Below, one piece after another: positions 32,671 through 42,440 of a stretch of 64,000 nt of DNA (position 1 is the first letter of the stretch; every line of letters begins with the position of its first letter). The notes below the pieces were generated by a model. It saw only the letters and a list, made by a program, of their open reading frames with translations. It searched no databases and had not been told where the DNA came from. Origin of the DNA: Yanghanlia sp047501535 (GTDB lineage: Bacteria > Pseudomonadota > Gammaproteobacteria > Burkholderiales > Burkholderiaceae_B); the NCBI RefSeq assembly GCF_047501535.1, contig NZ_JAZDRJ010000006.1, forward strand, positions 62,001 through 126,000, in the 5' to 3' direction. The translations under genes were made by a program, and so were the position numbers.

Positions 32671-34034
32671 GCGCTCCCGATTTTCTGCAACGATTCGCTC
32701 AGGGCCTGAATCCCAACCCGGGTGGCGATCTCTCCACCAGCATGATCTTTCATGGCCGTCATATTCAGCCGCAGCTGTTGGACGGCCTGGATGGCACGAA
32801 CTGGGGTCTGGAAGACTACGTCAAGCGCGGTGGCTACGAGGCGCTGCGCAAGATTCTTACCACCGGCATGACGCCGGATGACGTCATCGCGGAACTCAAA
32901 ACCTCCGCCTTGCGTGGGCGTGGCGGTGCTGGCTTCCCCACCGGCTTGAAATGGAGCTTTATGCCGCGCGCGCTGCCGGGTCAGAAGTATCTGGTGTGTA
33001 ATTCCGACGAAGGTGAACCCGGCACATTCAAAGACCGTGACCTGCTGCGCTTCAACCCGCATTTGGTGATTGAAGGCATGGCCATCGCCGCCTACTCCAT
33101 GGGCATCAGCGTCGGCTACAACTACATTCACGGCGAAATTTTCGAAGTCTACAAGCGTTTTGAAGAAGCGCTCGAACAGGCGCGCGCCGCCGGCTTCCTG
33201 GGCGACAACATCCTGGGTTCCGAATTCAGCTTCCAGCTCCATGCCTTCCACGGCTACGGTGCTTATATCTGTGGCGAAGAAACCGCTCTGCTGGAATCAC
33301 TGGAAGGCAAGAAAGGGCAGCCGCGCTTCAAACCGCCTTTCCCGGCCAGCTTCGGCTTGTATGGCAAACCCACCACCATTAACAACACGGAAACCTTTGC
33401 TTCCGTGCCATGGATTATCCGTAATGGCGGGCAGGCTTACCTGGATATCGGTGTGCCCAACGCAGGCGGCACCAAAATCTTCTCCGTGTCGGGCGACGTC
33501 GAACTCCCCGGCAACTACGAAGTGCCGCTGGGCACGCCTTTCAGCAAGTTGCTGGAACTGGCCGGCGGCATGCGCGGCGGGCGTAAGCTCAAGGCAGTGA
33601 TCCCCGGCGGCTCATCCGCACCGGTGCTGCCTGCCGACATCATGATGGAGACCAACCTCGATTACGACTCTATCGCCAAAGCAGGCTCCATGCTGGGTTC
33701 GGGCGCCGTCATTGTCATGGACGAAACCCGCTGCATGGTGAAGTCGCTGCTGCGGTTGTCTTATTTCTATTTCGAGGAAAGCTGCGGCCAGTGCACACCC
33801 TGTCGCGAGGGTACGGGCTGGTTGTATCGCATGGTGAATCGCATCGAGAACGGCCAGGGTCGGCCCGAAGATCTCGACGTGCTCGATTCCGTCGCGCAGA
33901 ACATCATGGGCCGCACCATCTGCGCCCTGGGCGACGCGGCGGCCATGCCGGTACGTAGTTTTATCAAGCATTTCCGCGACGAATTCGCACACCACATTGA
34001 GCATAAGCAATGTGTGGTGCCCAAATATCTGTAG
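32667..34034 (+). CDS. nuoF: NADH dehydrogenase I subunit F (51-kDa)
   Basis: 455 aa. NADH/FMN-binding glycine-rich LRGRGGAGFPTGLKW, CGEETALLESLEG, and the [4Fe-4S] ligand run ESCGQCTPCREG plus a further cysteine (TICALGD). This subunit takes electrons from NADH to FMN. Confidence 0.97.
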   Translation: MSAPDFLQRFAQGLNPNPGGDLSTSMIFHGRHIQPQLLDGLDGTNWGLEDYVKRGGYEALRKILTTGMTPDDVIAELKTSALRGRGGAGFPTGLKWSFMPRALPGQKYLVCNSDEGEPGTFKDRDLLRFNPHLVIEGMAIAAYSMGISVGYNYIHGEIFEVYKRFEEALEQARAAGFLGDNILGSEFSFQLHAFHGYGAYICGEETALLESLEGKKGQPRFKPPFPASFGLYGKPTTINNTETFASVPWIIRNGGQAYLDIGVPNAGGTKIFSVSGDVELPGNYEVPLGTPFSKLLELAGGMRGGRKLKAVIPGGSSAPVLPADIMMETNLDYDSIAKAGSMLGSGAVIVMDETRCMVKSLLRLSYFYFEESCGQCTPCREGTGWLYRMVNRIENGQGRPEDLDVLDSVAQNIMGRTICALGDAAAMPVRSFIKHFRDEFAHHIEHKQCVVPKYL

Positions 34035-34048
34035 GCAGGACACACGTA

Positions 34049-36382
34049 ATGGTTGAAGTCACCATCGACGGCATCAAGACGGAAGCGCCCGAAGGCAGCA
34101 TGGTTATCCAGGCTGCTCACAAGCTAGGGGTCTACATTCCGCATTTTTGCTATCACAAGAAGCTTTCCGTTGCGGCTAACTGTCGCATGTGCCTGGTTGA
34201 TGTCGAGAAGGCGCCCAAGGCCATGCCTGCCTGCGCCACACCCGTCACCAACGGCATGGTTGTGCACACGCGCTCCGAGAAGGCCATTGCTGCGCAGAAT
34301 TCCGTTATGGAATTCCTGCTGATCAATCACCCGCTTGATTGCCCGGTCTGTGACCAGGGCGGTGAGTGCCAGTTGCAGGACCTCGCCGTCGGCTACGGCA
34401 AGTCGGCTTCCCGCTACCAGGAAACCAAGCGGGTGGTGCCGGCCAAGAACATGGGCCCACTGATCTCCACCGATGGTATGCAGCGTTGCATTCACTGCAC
34501 GCGCTGTGTGCGCTTCGGTGAAGAGATCGGCGGCATCATGGAAATCGGCATGGTGAATCGTGGCGAATTCGCTGAAATCACCACCTTTATCGGCAAGTCG
34601 GTTGAATCGGAACTGTCCGGCAACGTGATCGACCTCTGCCCGGTTGGCGCGCTGTTGTCCAAGCCTTACAAGATGAACGCCCGCCCCTGGGAATTGGCTC
34701 GCCGCCGCACGGTCAGCCCGCATGACAGCCTGGGTGCGAACCTGATTGCACAGGTGAAGCTTGACCGCGTCAAGCGTGTCGTGCCCTTTGAAAACGAAGA
34801 GGTCAACGAGTGCTGGATCAGCGACCGTGACCGCTTCTCCTACGAAGGCCTGTACACCGAAGATCGCCTTACCCACCCCATGATTCGCGGTGAAGACGGC
34901 GAATGGCGTGAAGCTTCCTGGAGCGATGCGCTGCAGGTGGTGGTGCAGACGATCAACATGATTCGCGAAGAATTCGGCGCGGAGCAACTGGGTGCATTGG
35001 GTACCGCCACGGCCACGACAGAAGAACTGTCGCTGTTGGCGCGCCTGACACGTGCCCTGGGCAGCGAAAACGTTGACTTCCGTTTACGCCAGGTGGATCC
35101 CGCATTCGATCAGGCGCTTTCCGGTGCGCCTTGGTTGGGCATGCCGGTGGCCGAACTCAACGAGGTGGATCGTGTGCTGGTGGTGGGTTCCTTCCTGCGC
35201 AAGGATCACCCGCTTATGGCTCAACGCCTGCGTCAGGCGGCCAAGCGCGGCGCACAGATTTATTTCATTGATTCTGCCGCGGACGACCCGCTGTTCAATG
35301 TGGCCGGTCGTCTTACCGTCGCACCGAGCGCCATTGCCAATGCCTTGGCGGAAGTTTCCGTTGCTGTTGCGCAAGCGCGCGAACAGGACGCTTCCCCCGC
35401 ATTCAACGGCGTACAGGTTTCCGAGGCCGCACGCGCCATCGCCGCTGGTTTAGCATCGGGTCAACGTACGGCTGTGCTGTTGGGCAATATGGCCGTGGCT
35501 TCCAGCCAGGCTACACAGATTGCAGCCAACGCGGCAGAAGTCGCTCGTCAGGTCGAAGCGCGTTTTGGCTTCCTGACCGAAGGCGGCAACACCGTTGGTG
35601 GTTATCTGGCGGACGCCTTGCCCCGTAATGGCGGGCGCAGCGCTGCCCAGATGCTGGCTGAGCCGCTCAAGGCTTATCTGGTTCTGAACGCAGAGCTGTC
35701 CATGGATGCAGCCAACGGTGCTCAGGCCGTGCAAACGCTTAAGAACAGCGGTTTCGCCGTGGCGCTGACTTCGTACAAGTCTGCCGCCGAAGAGTGGGCC
35801 GATGTCATGCTGCCGGTTTCGCCCTTTACCGAAACCTCCGGCACCTTTGTTAACGCAGAAGGGCGTGCGCAAAGCTTTAAGGCAGCCACTGCGCCGCTGG
35901 GCGACACCCGCCCGGCTTGGAAAGTGCTGCGTGTGTTGGGCAACTTCTTCGAGCTGCAAGGCTTTGACGACGAAAGCTCTGAAACCGTACGCGACGCTGT
36001 GCTGGCAGCCGGTATCGAAAGCCGCTTGTCGAATGAAATTAAGGCCGCACCGGCGTTGACTTCGGTGGCAGCAGGGCAGGGCCTGGAGCGCGTGACGGAC
36101 GTGCCGATCTACCGCAGTGACGCCATTGTGCGTCGCTCGCAGCCTTTGCAAGAAACCACGGCATCGCAGGCGCCACGCGCTCGCATGTCGGCGGCAACAC
36201 TGCAAGGCCTGGGCATTGAATCCGGTGACGCGGTGCGTATTAGCTCGGCACAAGGCCAGGTGACGTTGCCTGCGCAACTCGACGACACCGTCGCCGATGG
36301 CTGCGTGCGTATTTCCGCAGCGTTCCCTGAAACGCTGGCGCTGGGTGCCGCGGACGGCCAATTGAACGTGGAGCGTGTGTAA
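34049..36382 (+). CDS. nuoG: NADH dehydrogenase I subunit G (75-kDa)
   Basis: 777 aa. The start at 34049 has a GGCAGGA ribosome site; the frame to 34010 is an overlap with nuoF. N-terminal [2Fe-2S] ligands (CYHKK...NCRMCLVD), the HPLDCPVCDQGGEC site and the CIHCTRC/CPVGAL [4Fe-4S] ligands are seen, followed by a molybdopterin-oxidoreductase-like domain without a cofactor role. Confidence 0.96.
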   Translation: MVEVTIDGIKTEAPEGSMVIQAAHKLGVYIPHFCYHKKLSVAANCRMCLVDVEKAPKAMPACATPVTNGMVVHTRSEKAIAAQNSVMEFLLINHPLDCPVCDQGGECQLQDLAVGYGKSASRYQETKRVVPAKNMGPLISTDGMQRCIHCTRCVRFGEEIGGIMEIGMVNRGEFAEITTFIGKSVESELSGNVIDLCPVGALLSKPYKMNARPWELARRRTVSPHDSLGANLIAQVKLDRVKRVVPFENEEVNECWISDRDRFSYEGLYTEDRLTHPMIRGEDGEWREASWSDALQVVVQTINMIREEFGAEQLGALGTATATTEELSLLARLTRALGSENVDFRLRQVDPAFDQALSGAPWLGMPVAELNEVDRVLVVGSFLRKDHPLMAQRLRQAAKRGAQIYFIDSAADDPLFNVAGRLTVAPSAIANALAEVSVAVAQAREQDASPAFNGVQVSEAARAIAAGLASGQRTAVLLGNMAVASSQATQIAANAAEVARQVEARFGFLTEGGNTVGGYLADALPRNGGRSAAQMLAEPLKAYLVLNAELSMDAANGAQAVQTLKNSGFAVALTSYKSAAEEWADVMLPVSPFTETSGTFVNAEGRAQSFKAATAPLGDTRPAWKVLRVLGNFFELQGFDDESSETVRDAVLAAGIESRLSNEIKAAPALTSVAAGQGLERVTDVPIYRSDAIVRRSQPLQETTASQAPRARMSAATLQGLGIESGDAVRISSAQGQVTLPAQLDDTVADGCVRISAAFPETLALGAADGQLNVERV

Positions 36383-36383
36383 C

Positions 36384-37457
36384 ATGGAATGGCTCAACCC
36401 TCTTCATTCATTTGGTACGGGCCTGCTGGGCGAAACCGCCTGGTACGTGGTATGGACACTGATTAAGATTGTCCTCATCGCCTTGCCCATCATCCTGTGT
36501 GTGGCTTATCTCACATACTGGGAACGCAAGATGATTGGCTTCATGCACGTGCGCAAGGGGCCGAACCGCGTGGGCTATCGTGGCTTGCTGCAGCCGTTCG
36601 CTGACGTATTCAAGCTGCTCACCAAGGAAGTCATCACGCCTTCCGAGGCCAACAAGGTGCTGTATCGCCTCGGCCCGGTTGTCACGCTGATGCCCGCTTT
36701 GGCAGCATGGGCCGTCATTCCCTTTGGCCCGGAAGTTGTGCTGGCCGATGTCAACGCCGGCCTGCTGTTCATTATGGCCATCACTTCGGTGGGCGTTTAC
36801 GGCATCATCATCGCAGGCTGGGCGTCAAACTCGCGTTACGCCTTTTTGGGTGCTTTGCGTGCTGCGGCTCAAATGCTTTCTTACGAGTTGGCGATTGGCT
36901 TTGTGTTGGTAGCTGTGTTGCTGGTTTCCGGCACACTCAATCTGTCGGGCATTGTCGATGGTCAGAACGTAGGCTGGTTTGCCGAGCGTGGTATCAACTT
37001 CATGTCTTGGAACTGGTTGCCGCTGCTGCCGCTGTTCGTCATCTACGTGATTTGTATCGTGGCAGAAACTGCTCGCCACCCGTTCGACGTGGTGGAAGGC
37101 GAATCCGAAATCGTGGCCGGCCACATGGTGGAATATTCCGGGATGGGCTTCGCCCTGTTCTTCCTGGGTGAATATGCCAACATGATTCTGCTGTCGGCCA
37201 TGGCATCCATCATGTTCCTGGGCGGCTGGGCGGCCCCGATTGACATCGCTCCGCTGACCTGGATTCCCGGCTGGTTGTGGCTGGGCTTGAAGACTTTCTG
37301 CGTTGTGTCGATGTTCATCTGGTTCCGCGCCACATTCCCTCGCTACCGCTATGACCAGATCATGCGCCTGGGTTGGAAAGTATTCATTCCGCTGACAGGT
37401 ATCTGGCTGGTGGTTCTTGCGATCTGGATGCAGACGCCTTGGAACATCTGGCAATAA
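36384..37457 (+). CDS. nuoH: NADH dehydrogenase I subunit H
   Basis: 357 aa with about eight membrane helices. Family motifs ERKMIGFMHVRKGPNRVGYRG... and AETARHPFDVVEGESEIVAG line the quinone entry path and the first proton half-channel. The ATG at 36384 lies one base after the nuoG stop. Confidence 0.96.
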   Translation: MEWLNPLHSFGTGLLGETAWYVVWTLIKIVLIALPIILCVAYLTYWERKMIGFMHVRKGPNRVGYRGLLQPFADVFKLLTKEVITPSEANKVLYRLGPVVTLMPALAAWAVIPFGPEVVLADVNAGLLFIMAITSVGVYGIIIAGWASNSRYAFLGALRAAAQMLSYELAIGFVLVAVLLVSGTLNLSGIVDGQNVGWFAERGINFMSWNWLPLLPLFVIYVICIVAETARHPFDVVEGESEIVAGHMVEYSGMGFALFFLGEYANMILLSAMASIMFLGGWAAPIDIAPLTWIPGWLWLGLKTFCVVSMFIWFRATFPRYRYDQIMRLGWKVFIPLTGIWLVVLAIWMQTPWNIWQ

Positions 37458-37474
37458 GGAATCGGGAGCCAATT

Positions 37475-37963
37475 ATGGAAGCTATTAAAGATTTTTTCGG
37501 CAGCCTGATGTTGACCGAAATGCTGAAAGGCATGCGCCTGACAGGGAAGTACTTCTTCAAGCGCAAGGTCACGCTGCGGTATCCGCACGAGAAAACGCCG
37601 ACCTCGCCCCGGTTCCGCGGCCTGCATGCGCTGCGCCGCTACGACAACGGTGAAGAGCGATGCATTGCCTGCAAACTGTGCGAAGCCGTTTGCCCGGCAC
37701 TGGCGATTTCCATCGAGTCAGCAGAGCGCGAGGACGGCACACGCCGCACCACGCGCTACGACATCGACCTCACGAAATGTATTTTCTGTGGGTTCTGTGA
37801 AGAAAGCTGTCCCGTGGACTCCATCGTGGAAACTCATATCCACGAATATCACGGAGAGAAACGTGGCGACCTTTACTTCACCAAGGATATGTTGCTGGCC
37901 GTTGGCGACCGCTACGAGTCCGAAATCGCCGCGCGCCGCGCAGCGGATGCCCCTTATCGTTGA
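37475..37963 (+). CDS. nuoI: NADH dehydrogenase I subunit I (23-kDa)
   Basis: 162 aa with two ferredoxin-type [4Fe-4S] motifs, CIACKLCEAVCPALAI and CIFCGFCEESCPVDSI, carrying clusters N6a and N6b. The start at 37475 has a GGGAG ribosome site; an earlier frame start at 37373 lies inside nuoH. Confidence 0.96.
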   Translation: MEAIKDFFGSLMLTEMLKGMRLTGKYFFKRKVTLRYPHEKTPTSPRFRGLHALRRYDNGEERCIACKLCEAVCPALAISIESAEREDGTRRTTRYDIDLTKCIFCGFCEESCPVDSIVETHIHEYHGEKRGDLYFTKDMLLAVGDRYESEIAARRAADAPYR

Positions 37964-37981
37964 AGCCGGGACCTGAAACTC

Positions 37982-38614
37982 ATGAATTTTGTCACTGTCC
38001 TGTTTTATATACTCGCCATCGTGCTTGTCGTTGCGGCAGCACGGGTGGTGACTGCGCGCAGCCCGGTTACAGCGGTGCTGCACCTGATTCTCACCTTTTT
38101 TACTGCGTCCATGTTGTGGATGCTGCTGGGTGCAGAGTTCCTCTCCTTGCTGCTGGTCATCGTCTATGTCGGTGCCGTGCTCGTCATGTTCCTGTTTGTG
38201 GTCATGATGCTCGACATCCGCATGGAAGACCTGCGGGCTGGCTTCAAGGCGTACTTACCGCTGGGCTTGGTCATTGCCGCCATTATGGTGCTGGAAATGG
38301 CCTTTGTGCTGGGCACCACTTGGAGCGCAGCCGGCCCTCAGGCAGCGCGCCCTGACGACTACAACAACACCCTCGCGCTGGGCGAGGCCATGTACACCGA
38401 CTACATCTTCGCGGTGCAAGTCGGTGGCGTGATTCTGTTGGTGGGCATGGTGGCAGCCATCGCGCTCACCTTGCGCAAGCGTACTGACGTCAAGCGTACC
38501 GACCCGAGCAAACAAGTGCGGGTGCGTGCCAAAGATCGTGTGCGCATGGCCAACATCCAGGTGCCCAAGGATTCCGGTCCGGCAGGCCAAAGCGCCCAAG
38601 GGGAAGCAAAATGA
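37982..38614 (+). CDS. nuoJ: NADH dehydrogenase I subunit J
   Basis: 210 aa, five membrane helices, with the conserved VYVGAVLVMFLFVVMMLDI segment that contains the pi-bulge helix. The C-terminal 50 residues are a charged tail. It overlaps nuoK by four bases (ATGA). Confidence 0.94.
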   Translation: MNFVTVLFYILAIVLVVAAARVVTARSPVTAVLHLILTFFTASMLWMLLGAEFLSLLLVIVYVGAVLVMFLFVVMMLDIRMEDLRAGFKAYLPLGLVIAAIMVLEMAFVLGTTWSAAGPQAARPDDYNNTLALGEAMYTDYIFAVQVGGVILLVGMVAAIALTLRKRTDVKRTDPSKQVRVRAKDRVRMANIQVPKDSGPAGQSAQGEAK

Positions 38615-38919
38615 CATTGACACTCGCTCATTTCCTGATATTGGCGGCGATACTTTTCACCATCGGTATCTTTGGTTTCTTCCTGAACCGCCGCAACCTG
38701 ATCATTCTTTTGATGTCCATCGAACTCATGTTGCTGTCCGCCAACATCAATTTGGTGGCGTTCTCGACATGGTTTGGTGATACCGCTGGTCAGGTCTTTG
38801 TGTTCTTCGTGCTGACTGTGGCCGCCGCCGAGGCTGCGATTGGTCTGGCAATTCTGGTGCTGCTGTTCCGCAACATGAATACGATCAATGTCGAAGAACT
38901 GGATCAGCTCAAGGGTTGA
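38611..38919 (+). CDS. nuoK: NADH dehydrogenase I subunit K
   Basis: 102 aa, three helices, with the membrane glutamate in LLMSIELMLLSANIN and the second in AAAEAAIGLAILV, both part of the proton path. Confidence 0.95.
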   Translation: MTLTLAHFLILAAILFTIGIFGFFLNRRNLIILLMSIELMLLSANINLVAFSTWFGDTAGQVFVFFVLTVAAAEAAIGLAILVLLFRNMNTINVEELDQLKG

Positions 38920-38934
38920 TGGGGTCGCGCAAAA

Positions 38935-40935
38935 ATGAATTCTCCAAGTTTTTACCTGTTGATCGCGCTGGCGCCCTTGTTGGGAGCTTTGCTGACCGGT
39001 CTGTTTGGGACGGGCTTTCTGGGGCGCTCTGTGTCGCGTCGCGGTTCGCATGTCATTACTATCGCCCTGGTGGCCCTGTCGTTCGTGGGCTCGGTCATTA
39101 CGCTGTTTCAGACAGTGGGCGGCCACACCTATGACGGTGTGCTGTACACGTGGACGGTCATCGGTTCCACGCCGCTGCAACTGGGCTTCCTGATTGACAA
39201 CCTTTCCGCCTTGATGATGGTGGTGGTAACCGGTGTGTCGCTCATGGTGCACATCTACACCATCGGCTACATGGCTGACGACCCGGGTTATCAGCGCTTC
39301 TTCTCGTACATCTCGCTGTTCACCTTCTCCATGCTGATGCTGGTCATGGCCAACAACATGGTGCAGCTGTTCTTTGGCTGGGAAGCGGTCGGTCTGGTGT
39401 CGTATCTGTTGATCGGTTTCTGGTATACGCGGCCCACCGCTGTGTTTGCCAACATGAAGGCGTTCCTGATCAACCGCGTGGGCGACTTCGGTTTTTTGCT
39501 TGGCATTGGTTTGCTGTTCGCATGGACCGGCAGCGTGCACTACGGTGAAGTGTTCGCGCGTAGCCAGGAATTGGCCGATATGCCATTCCCGGGTACCGAT
39601 TGGAAACTGCTCACCGTGGCCTGCATCTGTCTGTTTGTTGGTGCCATGGGTAAGTCGGCGCAAGTGCCGCTGCACACCTGGTTGCCAGATTCCATGGAAG
39701 GCCCCACACCGATTTCCGCGCTGATTCACGCGGCAACCATGGTGACGGCGGGTATTTTCATGGTGGCGCGTTTCTCGCCCGTGTTCGAACTCTCTTCAAC
39801 CGCGCTGTCCTTCATTATCGTGATTGGTGCGATTGGTGCGCTGTTCCTGGGCGTGCTTGGCGTCATTCAAAACGACATCAAGCGGGTGGTGGCGTATTCC
39901 ACGCTGTCCCAGCTGGGTTACATGACAGTGGCACTGGGTGCATCGATGTACTCCGGCGCCATCTTCCACCTCATGACGCACGCGTTCTTTAAGGCGCTGC
40001 TGTTCTTGGGTGCGGGTTCGGTCATCATCGGCATGCATCACGATCAGGACATCCGCAATATGGGTGGCTTGCGTAAGTACATGCCGATTACTTGGATCAC
40101 CTTCTTGATCGGTACACTGGCCTTGGTTGGCACGCCGTTCTTCTCCGGGTTCTATTCCAAGGAGCAGATCATCGAGGCAGCCGGTGCAGCCAATGTCTGG
40201 GGCGCAAGCTTTGCTTACTACGCCACGCTGATCGGCGTGTTCGTGACCTCACTGTATTCCTTCCGCGTGTATTTCCTGGTGTTCCACGGCCCGGAGCGCT
40301 TCCGCAACCCGCCGCATCCGCAAGATCACGGCCATGGCGGTCATCAACCTGCCGGCGATCCTCAAGAGTCGCCCTGGGTGGTTACCTTGCCGCTGGTGGT
40401 GCTGGCTGTGCCTTCAGTGGTGGCAGGTTTCTTGTTCGCGGAACCGATTCTGTTTGGCAGTTTCTTCGATGGCGTGATCACGGTATCACCGGAGCATCCG
40501 GCGTTGGCCACACTGGCTAGCCACTGGCATGGCTGGATGGCTTATGCGCTGCACGGTTTCGTTACGGTCCCGTTCTGGCTCATGGTCGCCGGTCTGGTCG
40601 TCGCCTGGTACTGCTACGTGGTTAATCCCGCGCTGCCCGGCAAAATCTACAGTGCGTTTTCGGGTCTCAACCGCATTCTCGAGAACAAGTACTACGCCGA
40701 CTGGTTCAATGAACAGGTCATTGCGCGTGGTGCCCGTTGCCTGGGTCATGGTTTCTGGAAGGGCGGTGATCGCAGCCTGATTGACGGCTTGGTCGTCAAC
40801 GGCAGCGCCCGTGTGGTTGGCTGGGTGGCTGCTGTCAGCCGTCACCTGCAGTCCGGCTACATCTATCACTACGCCTTTGCGATGATCATCGGGATCATGG
40901 CTTTATTAACCTTTTTCGTGCTGATGGTTCACTGA
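38935..40935 (+). CDS. nuoL: NADH dehydrogenase I subunit L
   Basis: 666 aa antiporter-like subunit with about 16 helices. Conserved GWEAVGLVSYLLIGFW, AQVPLHTWLPDSMEGPTPIS and HAATMVTAGIF are seen. The C-terminal lateral helix clamps the membrane arm. A His-rich loop (HPQDHGHGGHQ) near 465-475 is noticeable. It shares a TGATG junction with nuoM. Confidence 0.96.
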   Translation: MNSPSFYLLIALAPLLGALLTGLFGTGFLGRSVSRRGSHVITIALVALSFVGSVITLFQTVGGHTYDGVLYTWTVIGSTPLQLGFLIDNLSALMMVVVTGVSLMVHIYTIGYMADDPGYQRFFSYISLFTFSMLMLVMANNMVQLFFGWEAVGLVSYLLIGFWYTRPTAVFANMKAFLINRVGDFGFLLGIGLLFAWTGSVHYGEVFARSQELADMPFPGTDWKLLTVACICLFVGAMGKSAQVPLHTWLPDSMEGPTPISALIHAATMVTAGIFMVARFSPVFELSSTALSFIIVIGAIGALFLGVLGVIQNDIKRVVAYSTLSQLGYMTVALGASMYSGAIFHLMTHAFFKALLFLGAGSVIIGMHHDQDIRNMGGLRKYMPITWITFLIGTLALVGTPFFSGFYSKEQIIEAAGAANVWGASFAYYATLIGVFVTSLYSFRVYFLVFHGPERFRNPPHPQDHGHGGHQPAGDPQESPWVVTLPLVVLAVPSVVAGFLFAEPILFGSFFDGVITVSPEHPALATLASHWHGWMAYALHGFVTVPFWLMVAGLVVAWYCYVVNPALPGKIYSAFSGLNRILENKYYADWFNEQVIARGARCLGHGFWKGGDRSLIDGLVVNGSARVVGWVAAVSRHLQSGYIYHYAFAMIIGIMALLTFFVLMVH

Positions 40936-42434
40936 TGGCTAGCGATATGGCGTCTTCTACATTTCCATGGTTAACGCTTGCGATTTTCGTGCCCATCGTT
41001 GCCGGCCTGGTAGTTTTGCTGGTCGGCCGCGATGAAAGGCCCGAACTTACAAGAGTGTTGTCGCTGGTCGGTGCCGTTCTCGGCTTCTTGGTGACCATTC
41101 CGCTGTACACGGGTTTCGACCCTTACACAGCCAACATGCAGTTTGTTGAACTCACTCCCTGGATCGAAAGCTTTTCGGTCAATTACCACCTGGGAGTGGA
41201 TGGCATTTCACTGTGGTTTGTGCTGCTGACCGCCTTCATCACCATCATCGTGGTGCTGGCAGGTTGGGAAGTCATCACCAGTCGCGTGTCGCAGTACATG
41301 GGGGCGTTCCTGATTCTTTCAGGCCTCATGATCGGCGTATTCGCAGCGCTTGATGCCATGCTGTTCTACGTGTTCTTTGAGGCCACGCTCATCCCGATGT
41401 ATCTCATCATCGGTGTGTGGGGCGGCCCGAATCGCGTGTACGCAGCATTCAAGTTCTTCTTGTATACGCTGCTCGGTTCGCTGCTGATGCTGGTGGCCTT
41501 CATCTACCTGTGGCATGTTTCGGGCGGTTCGTTCGACATCCTCACCTGGCACAAGACCGCGCTGGCGCACACACCGCAGATCCTCATCTTCCTGGCTCTG
41601 TTGGCGGCTTTCGCAGTGAAAGTCCCCATGTGGCCGGTGCATACCTGGTTGCCGGACGCTCACGTTGAAGCACCCACAGGTGGTTCGGTCGTGCTGGCAG
41701 CCATCATGCTGAAGCTGGGGGCTTATGGCTTCCTGCGCTTCTCCCTGCCCATCGTGCCTGATGCGTCGCAAACGCTGTCGGGCCTGATGATTGCGCTGTC
41801 GCTAATCGCCGTGATCTACATTGGCCTGGTGGCGATTGTGCAGCAGGACATGAAAAAACTGGTGGCCTATTCGTCTGTGGCGCACATGGGCTTTGTGACC
41901 CTGGGCTTTTTCATCTTCAATCAAGGCGGCCTGGAAGGCGGCATTGTGCAGATGATCTCCCACGGCTTTATCTCGGGCGCCATGTTCCTGTGTATTGGCG
42001 TGCTGTACGATCGCCTGCATAGCCGCGAGATTGCCGATTACGGTGGCGTGGTGAATGTCATGCCGCGTTTCGTTACCTTCTTTGTACTGTTCTCTATGGC
42101 CAATGCGGGCCTGCCGGCTACCAGTGGTTTCGTCGGCGAGTTCATGGTGATTGTCGCCTCGGTTCAGTACAACTTCTGGATCGGTCTGCTGGCCGCCACT
42201 TCGCTTATTCTGGGGGCGTCCTACTCCCTGTGGATGCTCAAGCGTGTGGCCTACGGCGAGATCACCAATGACAAGGTACGCGGCATGAGTGATATCAATG
42301 GCCGTGAGTTCTTCATTCTTGGGGTATTGGCGATTGCTGTGCTCTACATGGGCATTTATCCCAAGCCCTTTACGGATGTCATGCACGTGTCGGTCGATGC
42401 GCTGCTGCAACACATCGCCATCTCGAAACTGTAA
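40935..42434 (+). CDS. nuoM: NADH dehydrogenase I subunit M
   Basis: 499 aa antiporter-like subunit. Motifs YVFFEATLIPMYLIIGVWGG, KVPMWPVHTWLPDAHVEAPT and the discontinuous-helix region are conserved. About 14 helices. Confidence 0.96.
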   Translation: MASDMASSTFPWLTLAIFVPIVAGLVVLLVGRDERPELTRVLSLVGAVLGFLVTIPLYTGFDPYTANMQFVELTPWIESFSVNYHLGVDGISLWFVLLTAFITIIVVLAGWEVITSRVSQYMGAFLILSGLMIGVFAALDAMLFYVFFEATLIPMYLIIGVWGGPNRVYAAFKFFLYTLLGSLLMLVAFIYLWHVSGGSFDILTWHKTALAHTPQILIFLALLAAFAVKVPMWPVHTWLPDAHVEAPTGGSVVLAAIMLKLGAYGFLRFSLPIVPDASQTLSGLMIALSLIAVIYIGLVAIVQQDMKKLVAYSSVAHMGFVTLGFFIFNQGGLEGGIVQMISHGFISGAMFLCIGVLYDRLHSREIADYGGVVNVMPRFVTFFVLFSMANAGLPATSGFVGEFMVIVASVQYNFWIGLLAATSLILGASYSLWMLKRVAYGEITNDKVRGMSDINGREFFILGVLAIAVLYMGIYPKPFTDVMHVSVDALLQHIAISKL

Positions 42435-42440
42435 GCCTTG

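Noticed and set aside
38401..39729. 442-aa minus-strand open frame across nuoJ-nuoL
   Set aside because: Gln/His-rich composition typical of antisense reading of membrane-protein codons; all sense genes are certain.
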